Shown here in pieces: positions 19,243-27,595 of a stretch of 64,000 nucleotides of DNA. The notes beneath the pieces are model-generated. The model did no database searches, was not told the DNA's origin, and saw nothing but the letters and a program-made list of their open reading frames with translations. This stretch comes from Ignatzschineria sp. RMDPL8A. GTDB lineage: Bacteria > Pseudomonadota > Gammaproteobacteria > Cardiobacteriales > Wohlfahrtiimonadaceae. The stretch covers positions 930,001-994,000 of the forward strand of contig NZ_JAPPWA010000002.1 of assembly GCF_029815055.1 (NCBI RefSeq), given 5' to 3'. The first letter of the stretch is position 1. Each line of letters opens with the position of its first letter. The translations under genes and the position numbers were made by a program.

Positions 19243-19271
19243 AAAGGAGAGTGAGTAGCTCTCCTTTTTTT
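19243..19271 (+). terminator. Intrinsic terminator after the DUF2058 gene
   Basis: AAAGGAGAG (19243-19251) pairs perfectly with CTCTCCTTT (19259-19267), loop of seven, then T-tract to 19271. Confidence 0.9.
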
Positions 19272-19357
19272 GTGCGCGTAAAAAGCTCTGAGACGGCTCA
19301 GAACGAGGTAGAAAAGAGAGAGGCTGGGGTCAGAGGTAGGGGAAATGGAAGGAACAT

Positions 19358-19402
19358 AAAAAAAGCCTTCGAAACTTTTTAACGTGTCTCGAAGGCTTTT
19401 TT
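19358..19402. terminator. Bidirectional intrinsic terminator
   Basis: A 14-bp stem (AAAGCCTTCGA core, 19358-19372 with 19389-19402) with A and T flanks. It lies on the downstream side of the minus-strand small ORF (19587-19721), 185 nt from its stop. Confidence 0.85.
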
Positions 19403-19586
19403 GGCAGAACGCCCATTTAAGTTATTTAAGCAATATACATATACATTTTACAAGCGGTGCACTGGTGAATCATGATACGAGGGGAAAATAGATTGTGAGC
19501 TTTAAAAGCGAGAGGGGTGCAGGCTAAGTGTAGTTATCATGCACAGCTTTTAGCTCAAGAGATCGATGATCACAGATGCGGAAAAA
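19403..19586. other. Stretch without visible gene
   Basis: These 184 bases lie between a bidirectional terminator and the small membrane-protein gene. I see no ORF with a ribosome site. They would be the 3' untranslated part of the small gene's transcript, or could hold an unrecognised small RNA. Confidence 0.4.
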
Positions 19587-19721
19587 TTATTTACTTTTAC
19601 GTTCCTCTTCTTCTTTTGCTTTTTTAAGGAAGAAGTAAGTCAGGAATCCGGCCATACCGAACATAAAGACTAATCCTAATGCGCTTGCTACTACTACCAG
19701 AAAATCACTCGACGCGACCAT
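19587..19721 (-). CDS. Small single-pass membrane protein (44 residues), unknown
   Basis: A strong AGGAG lies 7 nt before the ATG. The protein has a short polar N-terminus (MVASSD), one membrane helix (about residues 7-32, rich in V, A, G, F) and a charged tail KKAKEEEERKSK. The order of hydrophobic helix then basic and acidic tail suggests an inner-membrane protein with a cytoplasmic C-terminus. It resembles small DUF3149-like or oxidase-accessory proteins in size only; I cannot assign it. It is isolated from tRNA-Phe by a terminator. Confidence 0.7.
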   Translation of the reverse strand: MVASSDFLVVVASALGLVFMFGMAGFLTYFFLKKAKEEEERKSK

Positions 19722-19936
19722 ATGAGTTCTCCTATTTGAATGTGAAGGATCAATTCGAACTTTTTGCTATAGGGCTAGAACTTGTCAAGCTCTTCAACCC
19801 CTTGGCTTCTAAAGGAATCATGCCAAATTCAAGGATTAATAAATTGATTAATATCAAATGAGACTGTTTGGAGTGGCGATAAGAGGGGAAAGGTTGGCTA
19901 AGATCAAGGAAGGAGGGGGTATTTTCGATAGATAAG
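19722..19936. other. Upstream region of the small membrane-protein gene
   Basis: Between the small gene and the tRNA terminator there is no convincing gene. A promoter for the small gene on minus must lie here; a TTGACA on minus is seen near 19780 but without a -10 at the right distance. Confidence 0.35.
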
Positions 19937-19937
19937 A

Positions 19938-19971
19938 AAAAAGCACTAGACCGTGTGGAATAGTGCTTTTT
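19938..19971. terminator. Intrinsic terminator of tRNA-Phe
   Basis: A perfect 11-bp stem (19938-19948 with 19961-19971) with U-tract on the minus strand, five bases past the tRNA 3' end. Confidence 0.9.
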
Positions 19972-19976
19972 AAAGG

Positions 19977-20052
<76 letters not shown>

Positions 20053-20068
20053 GCTGTTGATGTAGAGT

Positions 20069-20097
20069 ATTAAACAGCTTTTTCGCCGTTTGGTCAA
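20069..20097 (-). promoter_or_regulatory. Promoter of tRNA-Phe
   Basis: On the minus strand TTGACC (20097-20092) and TTTAAT (20074-20069) are separated by 17 nt, ending 16 nt before the tRNA 5' end. Confidence 0.7.
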
Positions 20098-20171
20098 ATC
20101 TATTTTCGCTCAAAGATTGCGCAAGTGCTAGGTTTGGTCTTTTTTGTCGCTTATTATGAAGAGCTCGACCG

Positions 20172-21353
20172 GTGCAAAATAGGCTAAAACAGATGGGTTT
20201 CGCAAATTTAGAAAAAATCATCAAAGATTCGATAAAAGACGGATTTCCGAGTGCTCAAATCGCAATTGAGCACAAAAGTAGCAGAATCTACCAAAAGGCC
20301 TTCGGGCATCGAACCTTCATTCCGGCTAATAATTGTGCAAATTTAATGACGCATTACGATATCGCATCGCTCACGAAGGTATTTAGTCTGGCATTTGGCT
20401 ATCAATCGCTCCTGACAAAGGGGAAATGCAATCTTGATTGCTCGCTTTTTGATCTACTTACAGAAGAGAGAGAGCAGGGGCTTATCCTCCCGAGAGAAAA
20501 AGAGGCGATTACGCTCTATGACCTTTTAACTCACAGCGCCGGATTTGGACCGAATCCCCTTTTTTACGATCCTACCTACAGTGAAACGCTCTATTGTCAG
20601 GATCGGTCTCAGTTTTTACAAAAACTCTTGCTCACGCCTCTCGTGCATCCGCCAAAAACGACAGCGCTCTATTCCGATGTGGATTTTATGCTGCTGACAT
20701 TTCTGTTTGAGCGGATTGCCGGGGAGTCACTGCAGCATTATTTGAAAAAAACTTTTTGGACACCGCTTGGGATTGAGGATTCCATCGATTACCGGCCACT
20801 TGAAAATGCAGCGATGCGCGATAACATTGCCGCGACAGAGCTTGCGGGGAATCGTCGGGATGGTGTGATCGACTTTCCCAATATTCGTCAAGAGGTGATC
20901 TATGGTGAGGTGCAGGATGAAAAAGGCTTTCACTGCATGGATGGGATTTCAGGGCACGCGGGTCTTTTTGCTAATAGCGATGCGCTGTTAAAATTGATGG
21001 CGCTTATGCGGGGCAATAATGATTATTTCTCCAATCGCGTCATTGAGCAGTTTTTAACGCCGAATAGGCTCGATTCGACCTTTGGCGTCGGTTGGCGTCT
21101 TAATGGGGCGGATATGGGCTATATGTGCGGCGATTATGCCTCAAGCGAGGCCTATGGGCATACCGGTTGGACGGGCTGTCTGATTTTGCGCGATCCGAAA
21201 TATGATCTCACCATCAGTTATCTCACCAATCGCAAACATACGCACGTTATCGATCCCGGTAAAAATCCTAATCTTTTTTATGGCGATACGTTGCCGGCGG
21301 GGAAATATCGTATCATAGTGAATGAAATTTACCGTGAGCTTGGGCTAGCGTAG
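20172..21353 (+). CDS. Serine hydrolase, class C beta-lactamase fold
   Basis: The 393-residue protein has the penicillin-binding fold motifs: S66-L-T-K69 (ASLTKVF), Y167-S-D (the YxN position) and GHTGWTG near residue 340 (the KTG/HxG position). No signal peptide or membrane anchor is visible, so it seems cytoplasmic, unlike most beta-lactamases. Family members include esterases and D-peptidases; the substrate here is unknown. The start is uncertain: GTG at 20172 has GAAGAG 8 nt upstream, and ATG at 20193 has only AGG. It lies 37 nt before lnt. Confidence 0.82.
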   Translation: MQNRLKQMGFANLEKIIKDSIKDGFPSAQIAIEHKSSRIYQKAFGHRTFIPANNCANLMTHYDIASLTKVFSLAFGYQSLLTKGKCNLDCSLFDLLTEEREQGLILPREKEAITLYDLLTHSAGFGPNPLFYDPTYSETLYCQDRSQFLQKLLLTPLVHPPKTTALYSDVDFMLLTFLFERIAGESLQHYLKKTFWTPLGIEDSIDYRPLENAAMRDNIAATELAGNRRDGVIDFPNIRQEVIYGEVQDEKGFHCMDGISGHAGLFANSDALLKLMALMRGNNDYFSNRVIEQFLTPNRLDSTFGVGWRLNGADMGYMCGDYASSEAYGHTGWTGCLILRDPKYDLTISYLTNRKHTHVIDPGKNPNLFYGDTLPAGKYRIIVNEIYRELGLA

Positions 21354-21390
21354 CCTGCAGGCTCTTTTCTATTTCCTACAGGAGCATTGA

Positions 21391-22962
21391 ATGCCAAAGC
21401 GACTCTTTTTCTTAAAACTCTTGGTGGCCCTTGGTTTGGGCGGCTTAATGACGCTTGGATTTGCCCCCTTTAATTGGGGCTATGGCGTGCCGGTGTTGCT
21501 TGCGCTCTTTTTACTGCTGCTTCGCGGTGAGCAGGGTAAACGTGCCTTTATGCTCGGCAGTGGCTTTGGTTTTGGCTTTTTCGCGTTTGGGATTGCATGG
21601 GTTCATATTAGTCTGCATCAATTTGGGGGCGCGTCGCTTGGGCTATCGATGGGGATGGCGATGCTCCTTGCGCTCTATCTTGCGCTCTATTACGGCGTGC
21701 TGGCGTGGATTGTGGGGCGAAGCAAGCTCGGTTTAGTAATGACTTATGGCTTTCTCTTTCCGGTTGTGGGCGTTTTGCTTGAATTAGTGCGTGCGCATCT
21801 CTTTACTGGCTTTCCGTGGCTTGCGCTAGGATACAGTTTGACGGAGATGCCCTTTGCGCCGTTTCTATTTTCAACGATGGGAGCCCTTTTAAGCAGTTTT
21901 TGGGTCTATTTTGTGGCGGGGATTCTTGTTCTGTTTGTTTTACAGTTTGCAATGAAGATCGTGCTCGCGCGTCAGGTTCAGCTTTCTGGATGCGAAACAC
22001 TTCTCCGCTTTCCGCTTCTCTATGGTTTATTGCTCGCAGGAATTGTCGGGATTACCTATGAGTGGATTGGTGAGCCGATTGAGCCGAGTGGGAAGCCGGT
22101 TCGCGCGGGGTTATTGCAGGGGAATATTTCTCAAGACGCGAAGTTTCATGACGATTTTATCTATCACACGCTCGACACCTATTTTGACCTTATTGCCAAA
22201 GTGTCCGATCGCGTCGATCTCATTGTGATGCCGGAGACAGCGATTCCGATTGTTTATGATGGGCGCGATGGTGTGAGTGCGCATTTTCACCGGTTAGCGG
22301 AGCTCGATAATGCCGATATTATCAGCGGGATTTTTACCGGAGACCGGTTAAAGGAACGCTTTCGGAATGGGCTGGTGCATTATGGAAAGAGTGATCAAAC
22401 GGATCATTTTTATGAAAAATATCGACTGCTTCCATTTGGCGAATATATTCCGTTTCGCGGGATTTTAAGTCATTTTAATGATTGGGTAGAGATTCCCTAT
22501 AGCGACCTTGAGGCGGGGCAAAAAGAGCAAGCGCCGTTTCAGTTCCGTTCGACTGAGGCAAAAGGGAGCGCTTCGATCTGTTATGAGGCCGTTTTTGGCG
22601 ATATGCTCCGCTATCAAGCGGGGCAGAGCGAATTTTTAATTAATGTGAGTAATGATGCGTGGTTTGGCGAATCGATTGGCCCGTGGCAACATCTGCAAAT
22701 CGCTCGTGCGCGTAGCATTGAATTGGCGCGTCCTATGATTCGGGCCACGAATACCGGCGTGACTGCAATAATCGATCATCAAGGGAAAATATTGGGCGTA
22801 TTGCCTCAGTTTGAAACCGATGCATTAGTCGGAGAATTTCAGCCAATGACGGGATTAACTGCCTACGCTAAATTGGGCGATGGCATGTGGATTTTAATCT
22901 TATTGGGCGTGAGCGGATTGATGGTCTTTGTGACAAAGCGTTACGCTCGCCGTCTGCCTTAA
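21391..22962 (+). CDS. lnt: Apolipoprotein N-acyltransferase
   Basis: Lnt adds the third acyl chain to lipoproteins on the periplasmic side of the inner membrane. The 523-residue protein has about six N-terminal membrane segments, then a nitrilase-type domain with the triad E282 (MPETAIP), K343 (KYRLLPFGEY) and C397 (SICYEAVF), and a final membrane helix at the C-terminus. An AGGAG precedes the ATG. It probably shares a transcript with the serine hydrolase upstream. Confidence 0.96.
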   Translation: MPKRLFFLKLLVALGLGGLMTLGFAPFNWGYGVPVLLALFLLLLRGEQGKRAFMLGSGFGFGFFAFGIAWVHISLHQFGGASLGLSMGMAMLLALYLALYYGVLAWIVGRSKLGLVMTYGFLFPVVGVLLELVRAHLFTGFPWLALGYSLTEMPFAPFLFSTMGALLSSFWVYFVAGILVLFVLQFAMKIVLARQVQLSGCETLLRFPLLYGLLLAGIVGITYEWIGEPIEPSGKPVRAGLLQGNISQDAKFHDDFIYHTLDTYFDLIAKVSDRVDLIVMPETAIPIVYDGRDGVSAHFHRLAELDNADIISGIFTGDRLKERFRNGLVHYGKSDQTDHFYEKYRLLPFGEYIPFRGILSHFNDWVEIPYSDLEAGQKEQAPFQFRSTEAKGSASICYEAVFGDMLRYQAGQSEFLINVSNDAWFGESIGPWQHLQIARARSIELARPMIRATNTGVTAIIDHQGKILGVLPQFETDALVGEFQPMTGLTAYAKLGDGMWILILLGVSGLMVFVTKRYARRLP

Positions 22963-23033
22963 TCGGTATTCGTAAAGATTAGGGTCGATTCGGCAAGCGT
23001 CTCAATGGAATAGAGTATTGATTGGGTGGTGGG

Positions 23034-23441
23034 TTATTTTTGAGGGGTATTCTCTGAATTTGCGCGTTTACCAAATCCTACTCGGCCTTCTCGGAAGGGG
23101 AGTGGGCTATAGCGCGAATAGAGAACGCAGCCGGAAAAGAGCAGAATTGTTAAGAGAAAAATGACGCTCGAGACACCATGCTCGCCACTGCTCCAAAGAT
23201 CGGTCGCAACGACAAAATATAAGAGCGAAAGAAAGCTGGTCCAGGCGTGTGTATAGCGTTGCGCGCGTAAAATGCCTCTTGATGGAAATAGAAGCGGCAC
23301 TAACAGACCAATCACAAGCGGACCGCGCGGCAGTTCAGGATAAATCACGTTACCCACGATGAGATAGACAAGAAAAAAGAAGAGCGCAATGTAGGAAAAG
23401 AGCGCCATCAGGCGGGAAATGGAAACAATCGGTAAACGCAT
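23034..23441 (-). CDS. DUF2069 membrane protein
   Basis: The 135-residue protein has about four membrane helices and the block GILRAQRYTHAWTSFLSLLYFV typical of DUF2069 proteins, an uncharacterised inner-membrane family. Its C-terminal 25 residues are polar and unlike the family. It is convergent with lnt and divergent from mutM. Confidence 0.8.
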   Translation of the reverse strand: MRLPIVSISRLMALFSYIALFFFLVYLIVGNVIYPELPRGPLVIGLLVPLLFPSRGILRAQRYTHAWTSFLSLLYFVVATDLWSSGEHGVSSVIFLLTILLFSGCVLYSRYSPLPFREGRVGFGKRANSENTPQK

Positions 23442-23507
23442 AGCTACTCGTAAAATTACTGTATAATTGAAAGCGTTAAGTTTATCACAGATTTTAAGAG
23501 GAGCGTT

Positions 23508-24320
23508 ATGCCAGAACTGCCAGAAGTGGAAACCGTTAAGCGAGGTGTCTCACCCTATCTTTTGGGGAACAAAATTGCGCGGATTGAGGTGCGTAATGGT
23601 CGGCTGCGCTATCCGGTGGGAGAGGAGATTCATGCACTTGAAGGAGAAACAGTACAAACGGTATCGCGCCGGGCAAAATACCTTTTGATTGAGACGGATA
23701 ATTACAGGCTTGTCGTGCATTTAGGGATGTCAGGGGCGATCAGTGTTTTTGATTCTGATTTCCCGCCGCGTAAGCATGATCATCTCATTATCCACCTTGA
23801 GAGTGGCAAAGCGCTCTTTTATAACGATGCTCGGCGTTTTGGGTTTGCGCGAACTTATGGAATTGATGAGATGCCCGATTATTTGAATCAGCTTGCGCCA
23901 GAGCCACTGAGTGATGCGTTTAATCTCGCCTATTTTTCAGGACTACTTAAGGGTCGTAAACGGGCGATTAAAACGGTGTTGATGGATCAAAAAATGGTGG
24001 TGGGCGTTGGAAATATTTACGCCAATGAATCGCTCTTTCTCTCTAAAATTAATCCCCACAGGGAAGCCCGATCGCTGACGAAAGAAGAGCAGGAAACATT
24101 GCTAGGAAACATCAAAAAGGTCTTGGAAAAAGCGATTGAACAGGGCGGTACAACGCTGAAAGATTTCTCAAAACCTGATGGAACACCGGGTTATTTTGCG
24201 CAAGAATTATTGGTTTATGGACGGGAGGGGAAACCTTGCCCGAACTGCGATGCGCCTATTATTCGAACAGTAATCACACAGCGATCAACTTTTTATTGTG
24301 AAAGCTGTCAACGCGCATAA
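23508..24320 (+). CDS. mutM: Formamidopyrimidine-DNA glycosylase
   Basis: MutM removes 8-oxoguanine and formamidopyrimidines and cleaves the abasic site. The N-terminal catalytic PELPEVE (P2, E3) follows the initiator Met, K58-type lysine lies in the region SGAISVF upstream, and the C-terminal zinc finger CPNCDAPIIRT..FYCESC is complete. The 270-residue length matches the family. AGGAG precedes the start; a TATAAT at 23462-23467 without a clear -35 may be its promoter. Confidence 0.97.
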   Translation: MPELPEVETVKRGVSPYLLGNKIARIEVRNGRLRYPVGEEIHALEGETVQTVSRRAKYLLIETDNYRLVVHLGMSGAISVFDSDFPPRKHDHLIIHLESGKALFYNDARRFGFARTYGIDEMPDYLNQLAPEPLSDAFNLAYFSGLLKGRKRAIKTVLMDQKMVVGVGNIYANESLFLSKINPHREARSLTKEEQETLLGNIKKVLEKAIEQGGTTLKDFSKPDGTPGYFAQELLVYGREGKPCPNCDAPIIRTVITQRSTFYCESCQRA

Positions 24321-24401
24321 AAAGAGGTGGAATTTTTATAAAAACATGTTAACGTGAAGATACTTTAAAAAGATTGTTAATTGTAAAGATTCTTTAGCGT
24401 T

Positions 24402-24437
24402 TCAGGGGTTGCTAAGCATAAAACTAAAAGCCCCTGA
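24402..24437 (+). repeat. Inverted repeat in the hpf leader
   Basis: TCAGGGG (24402-24408) and CCCCTGA (24431-24437) could form a 7-bp hairpin 14 nt before the AAGGAG site of hpf. No T-tract follows, so it is not a terminator. Confidence 0.4.
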
Positions 24438-24462
24438 TCTTATATCAATAAAGGAGATAACT

Positions 24463-24792
24463 ATGAATGTAAGCTTAACAGGAAATGGTTTGGAATTAAC
24501 CGAAGCGCTTCGTAACTATGTTGAAGAGCGTTTCTCTAAATTAGAGCGTCATAGTGATAATATTACTAAGGTTCATATCGTATTATCGACGGAGAATAAG
24601 CGCCAAACAGCAGAGGTAAGTTTACATATTGCTAAAGCGAAAGATATCCACGCAGAATCGGTGTCGGAAGATATGTATGCATCGATCGATGATTTAGCTA
24701 ATAAAGTGGAGCGTCTCTTAGTGAAACAGAAAGAGAAAGCGCTTGATGCGAAACGTCAGCCAGGAACGGCTCCGGCAGTTGACGAAGAATAA
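24463..24792 (+). CDS. hpf: Ribosome hibernation promoting factor (short HPF/YfiA type)
   Basis: The 109-residue protein starts MNVSLTGNGLELTEALRNYVEERF and has the beta-alpha-beta S30AE fold of short HPF. It occupies the decoding channel of idle 70S ribosomes in stationary phase. I take the ATG at 24463, which has AAGGAG 6 nt upstream; an in-frame extension to 24409 is not family-like. In many gammaproteobacteria hpf follows rpoN; here it stands between mutM and murD. Confidence 0.93.
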   Translation: MNVSLTGNGLELTEALRNYVEERFSKLERHSDNITKVHIVLSTENKRQTAEVSLHIAKAKDIHAESVSEDMYASIDDLANKVERLLVKQKEKALDAKRQPGTAPAVDEE

Positions 24793-24834
24793 GTAAAAGA
24801 AGCTAAAAAAAGATTCTAAAAAATGAGATAATAG

Positions 24835-24863
24835 AAAAGCTCTGTACTGCACAGAGCTTTTTT
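24835..24863 (+). terminator. Intrinsic terminator of hpf
   Basis: AAAAGCTCTGT (24835-24845) pairs perfectly with ACAGAGCTTTT (24851-24861), then T-tract. murD starts 23 nt later. Confidence 0.92.
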
Positions 24864-24885
24864 ACGTTTTGCGAGGTAGATTGGG

Positions 24886-26262
24886 ATGAATGTGGCTACA
24901 CCTGAGATTAAGAGAGAGGCGACGCATTTAGTCGTTGGATTCGGTATTACCGGGCTTTCCATGGTGAAAGCATTGCGCAAATTGGGTGTCAAAACCCTCT
25001 GGGCGATCGATAGCCGTCAAACCCCTCCCAATCATGCTGATATTGAAGCGATTGCCGATCGCGTTGCCGTTGGTGGATTTGATGAAGTGATGCTTGATCA
25101 ATGTGATTATCTCTGGATAAGTCCCGGCGTTCCGCTTGCAACAGAGGCGCTTCAAAATGCGCTAGCACGTCTGCCAAAAGAGCAAACCGGCGGCGACATT
25201 GAGATTTTTGCACGTTTGGTTGACGATCCGATTATCGGAATTACAGGAACGAATGGCAAAAGTACGGTGACCACCATGGTGGGCAATATTGTTAAAGAGG
25301 CTGGGCGCTCGCTCTATATGGGCGGCAATTTAGGTGAGCCTGCGTTAAATCTTTGGATGCAATATGAGGAAGATCAGAGCGTTGCCAATGTAGAAAAGCC
25401 GGTATTTGTCCTCGAACTTTCAAGTTTTCAGCTTGAAACCACTTACAGTTTACAGGCAAGCGTTGGCATAATTTTAAACATTGCGCCCGATCATCTTGAC
25501 CGCTATCCCAATTTTAAAGCCTATCAAGATACTAAATTGACGCTGCTCGATCAGTCAGAGATCTCCATTGTTCCGAGCGATTGTCCTGCGGCGATCGAAT
25601 ATTGCGAAAAAGCAGGGTTTTCTTACCAAACATTTTCTCTAGAAGATCCTCAAAGCAATTATTACGCCGATATTGCGCGTAAAGTGATTATTAAACGCAC
25701 TCAAGCAATGCCGATTGTGGGCTATGGGCAGAGCCGTCTTGGGGGCTTTCATAATATTTTAAATATGGTGTCGAGCGTTGCAATTTGTGATGCACTTAAT
25801 CTTGCGCACACCGCGATCGAACGAGGCTTAGAGACCTATGAACCTCTTCCACACCGCTGCGTTTTAGCCCGTGAAAAAAATGGCGTTCGCTACTATAACG
25901 ACTCAAAAGCGACCAACATCCCGTCAACGGAAGCGGCGATCTCAGGCTTTGCGGAACCGAAATGGTTAATTTTAGGCGGCGTGACGAAAGGGCAGGATTT
26001 TTCTACCTTAACTCCTGAGCTTGATGATTCCATTAAAAAAGTCTACTTAATTGGAACGGAGATCTCTGCTATTATTTCCCATATTCCGAAAGAAATTCCA
26101 CATGAATATGTCGAAACGCTAGCGCGTGCTGTGGAAAAAATTGATCAAGAAGCAACTTCGGGCGATGTGGTACTTTTCTCACCGGCGTGCGCGAGCTTTG
26201 ATCAATTTAAAGGCTTTGAGGCGCGTGGCGATCATTTTATTGAGTTAGTTAACGCGCTATAA
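24886..26262 (+). CDS. murD: UDP-N-acetylmuramoylalanine--D-glutamate ligase
   Basis: MurD adds D-glutamate to UDP-MurNAc-L-Ala in the cytoplasm. The 458-residue protein shows the N-terminal Rossmann-like domain (VVGFGITGLS), the ATP loop GITGTNGKSTVT (about 118-129) and the C-terminal domain (from about 320) with NDSKATNIPSTEAA. It opens the division and cell-wall cluster here; mraY and murE/F, which normally precede it, are absent from the window. Confidence 0.97.
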   Translation: MNVATPEIKREATHLVVGFGITGLSMVKALRKLGVKTLWAIDSRQTPPNHADIEAIADRVAVGGFDEVMLDQCDYLWISPGVPLATEALQNALARLPKEQTGGDIEIFARLVDDPIIGITGTNGKSTVTTMVGNIVKEAGRSLYMGGNLGEPALNLWMQYEEDQSVANVEKPVFVLELSSFQLETTYSLQASVGIILNIAPDHLDRYPNFKAYQDTKLTLLDQSEISIVPSDCPAAIEYCEKAGFSYQTFSLEDPQSNYYADIARKVIIKRTQAMPIVGYGQSRLGGFHNILNMVSSVAICDALNLAHTAIERGLETYEPLPHRCVLAREKNGVRYYNDSKATNIPSTEAAISGFAEPKWLILGGVTKGQDFSTLTPELDDSIKKVYLIGTEISAIISHIPKEIPHEYVETLARAVEKIDQEATSGDVVLFSPACASFDQFKGFEARGDHFIELVNAL

Positions 26263-26278
26263 AACGAAGGGGGCGAGT

Positions 26279-27595
26279 TTGAACGACGAGAAAAGAATCC
26301 GGATTACTTTTGATCCGTGGCTATCGGTAGTGGTGGTATTGCTGCTCTGCATTAGCATGCTGATGGTCACCTCATCGTCGGCCTATGTGGCGCGTTCGTA
26401 CGATGTCGGCATCTATCATTACAGCATCCGCCAAGGAATCTATATCGGGGGCGGTATTTTGATGGCCTATCTGACCTTTAAAGTCCCCCTTGAAACGTGG
26501 TACCGTATCACGCCGCTCTTAATTATGCTCACTTTTGTGTTCCTTATATTGGTCTTGATTCCCGGCATTGGGCGAGAGATTAACGGGGCAATGCGCTGGA
26601 TTCCGATGAAATTTATGAACGTCCAGCCCGCTGAGATGGCCAAAGTATTCTGCATTATCTATATCGCCAGTTACTTGCATCGCCATCATGCGACGCTTAA
26701 AACCTCCACGATGGCGTTAGTTGCGCCGCTTTTTGTGCTCGGTGCGTTTGGGTTTTTCCTGCTGTTAGAGCCCGACTTTGGGTCAACCACGATTATTTTA
26801 GCCGTCGGTTTAACGATGATTTTTATCGCCGGCGTTTCACTGTGGCGCTTTGGCTTAATGCTCGCGATTACCCTTGGGCTTATGGTAGCGGCGCTCTATA
26901 GTTCTCCGTATCGTAAAGCTCGTCTCGCGGTCTTTTTGGACCCTTGGCAAGATATGTATAACCAAGGCTATCAGCTTATCAATTCGCTTATCGCTATCGG
27001 CCGCGGAAAACTTGGCGGCGTTGGCATTGGTGAGAGCGTGCAAAAACTTGGTTATCTGCCCGAATCGCATACGGACTTTATTTTTTCGATCTACGCAGAA
27101 GAGCTAGGCTTTTTTGGCGTGGTGGTCTTGATCGGGCTCTATCTCCTCTTTTTAAATCGTGCCTATCATATTGGTAATCGAGCAGAGCGTTTAGAACTTC
27201 GTTTTGCGGCGTATCTTGCTTATGGAATCGGGACACTTGTGACGCTCCAAGCCTTTACTCATATGGGCGTGACGCTAGGACTATTGCCCACAAAAGGGTT
27301 GACGCTCCCGCTTGTGAGTTATGGCGGATCGAGCATGGTTATGATGATTATTGCGGTGAGTATTCTTTTTAGAATAGACATTGACACACAGTCACTTCAA
27401 TATCAAAATTACTTAAAATATAGAGAAAAAGAGGCGCAGAAAGCGGCCAAGCAAGCTGAAAAAGAGGCGGCACTTGCGGCAAAAGAAGCGGCGCGTCTAA
27501 AAGAGCCGCTTATTTCACAATCCCCTGATGAGATGGAACTCTCTTCGGTTGAGCTTTCCTCGGCAGATTTTAAAGGAGTGCCACATCATGGCTGA
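26279..27595 (+). CDS. ftsW: Septal peptidoglycan glycosyltransferase FtsW
   Basis: The 438-residue SEDS protein polymerises lipid II at the septum with FtsI. About ten membrane helices are seen, with the family landmarks INGAMRWI, LLEPDFGS (conserved acidic residue) and LPLVSYGGSSM. It starts at TTG with AAGGGGG just upstream, which I accept because no ATG lies nearby. The last 55 residues form an unusual Lys/Ala/Glu-rich cytoplasmic tail. Its end overlaps murG by 8 nt. Confidence 0.96.
   Translation: MNDEKRIRITFDPWLSVVVVLLLCISMLMVTSSSAYVARSYDVGIYHYSIRQGIYIGGGILMAYLTFKVPLETWYRITPLLIMLTFVFLILVLIPGIGREINGAMRWIPMKFMNVQPAEMAKVFCIIYIASYLHRHHATLKTSTMALVAPLFVLGAFGFFLLLEPDFGSTTIILAVGLTMIFIAGVSLWRFGLMLAITLGLMVAALYSSPYRKARLAVFLDPWQDMYNQGYQLINSLIAIGRGKLGGVGIGESVQKLGYLPESHTDFIFSIYAEELGFFGVVVLIGLYLLFLNRAYHIGNRAERLELRFAAYLAYGIGTLVTLQAFTHMGVTLGLLPTKGLTLPLVSYGGSSMVMMIIAVSILFRIDIDTQSLQYQNYLKYREKEAQKAAKQAEKEAALAAKEAARLKEPLISQSPDEMELSSVELSSADFKGVPHHG

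Noticed and set aside
19450-19480. Short minus-strand ATG frame (about 15 codons) in the gap after the DUF2058 gene
   Set aside because: No ribosome site and no protein-like composition.
24409-24462. N-terminal extension of hpf
   Set aside because: It includes the inverted repeat and the AAGGAG site of the real start and has no family match.
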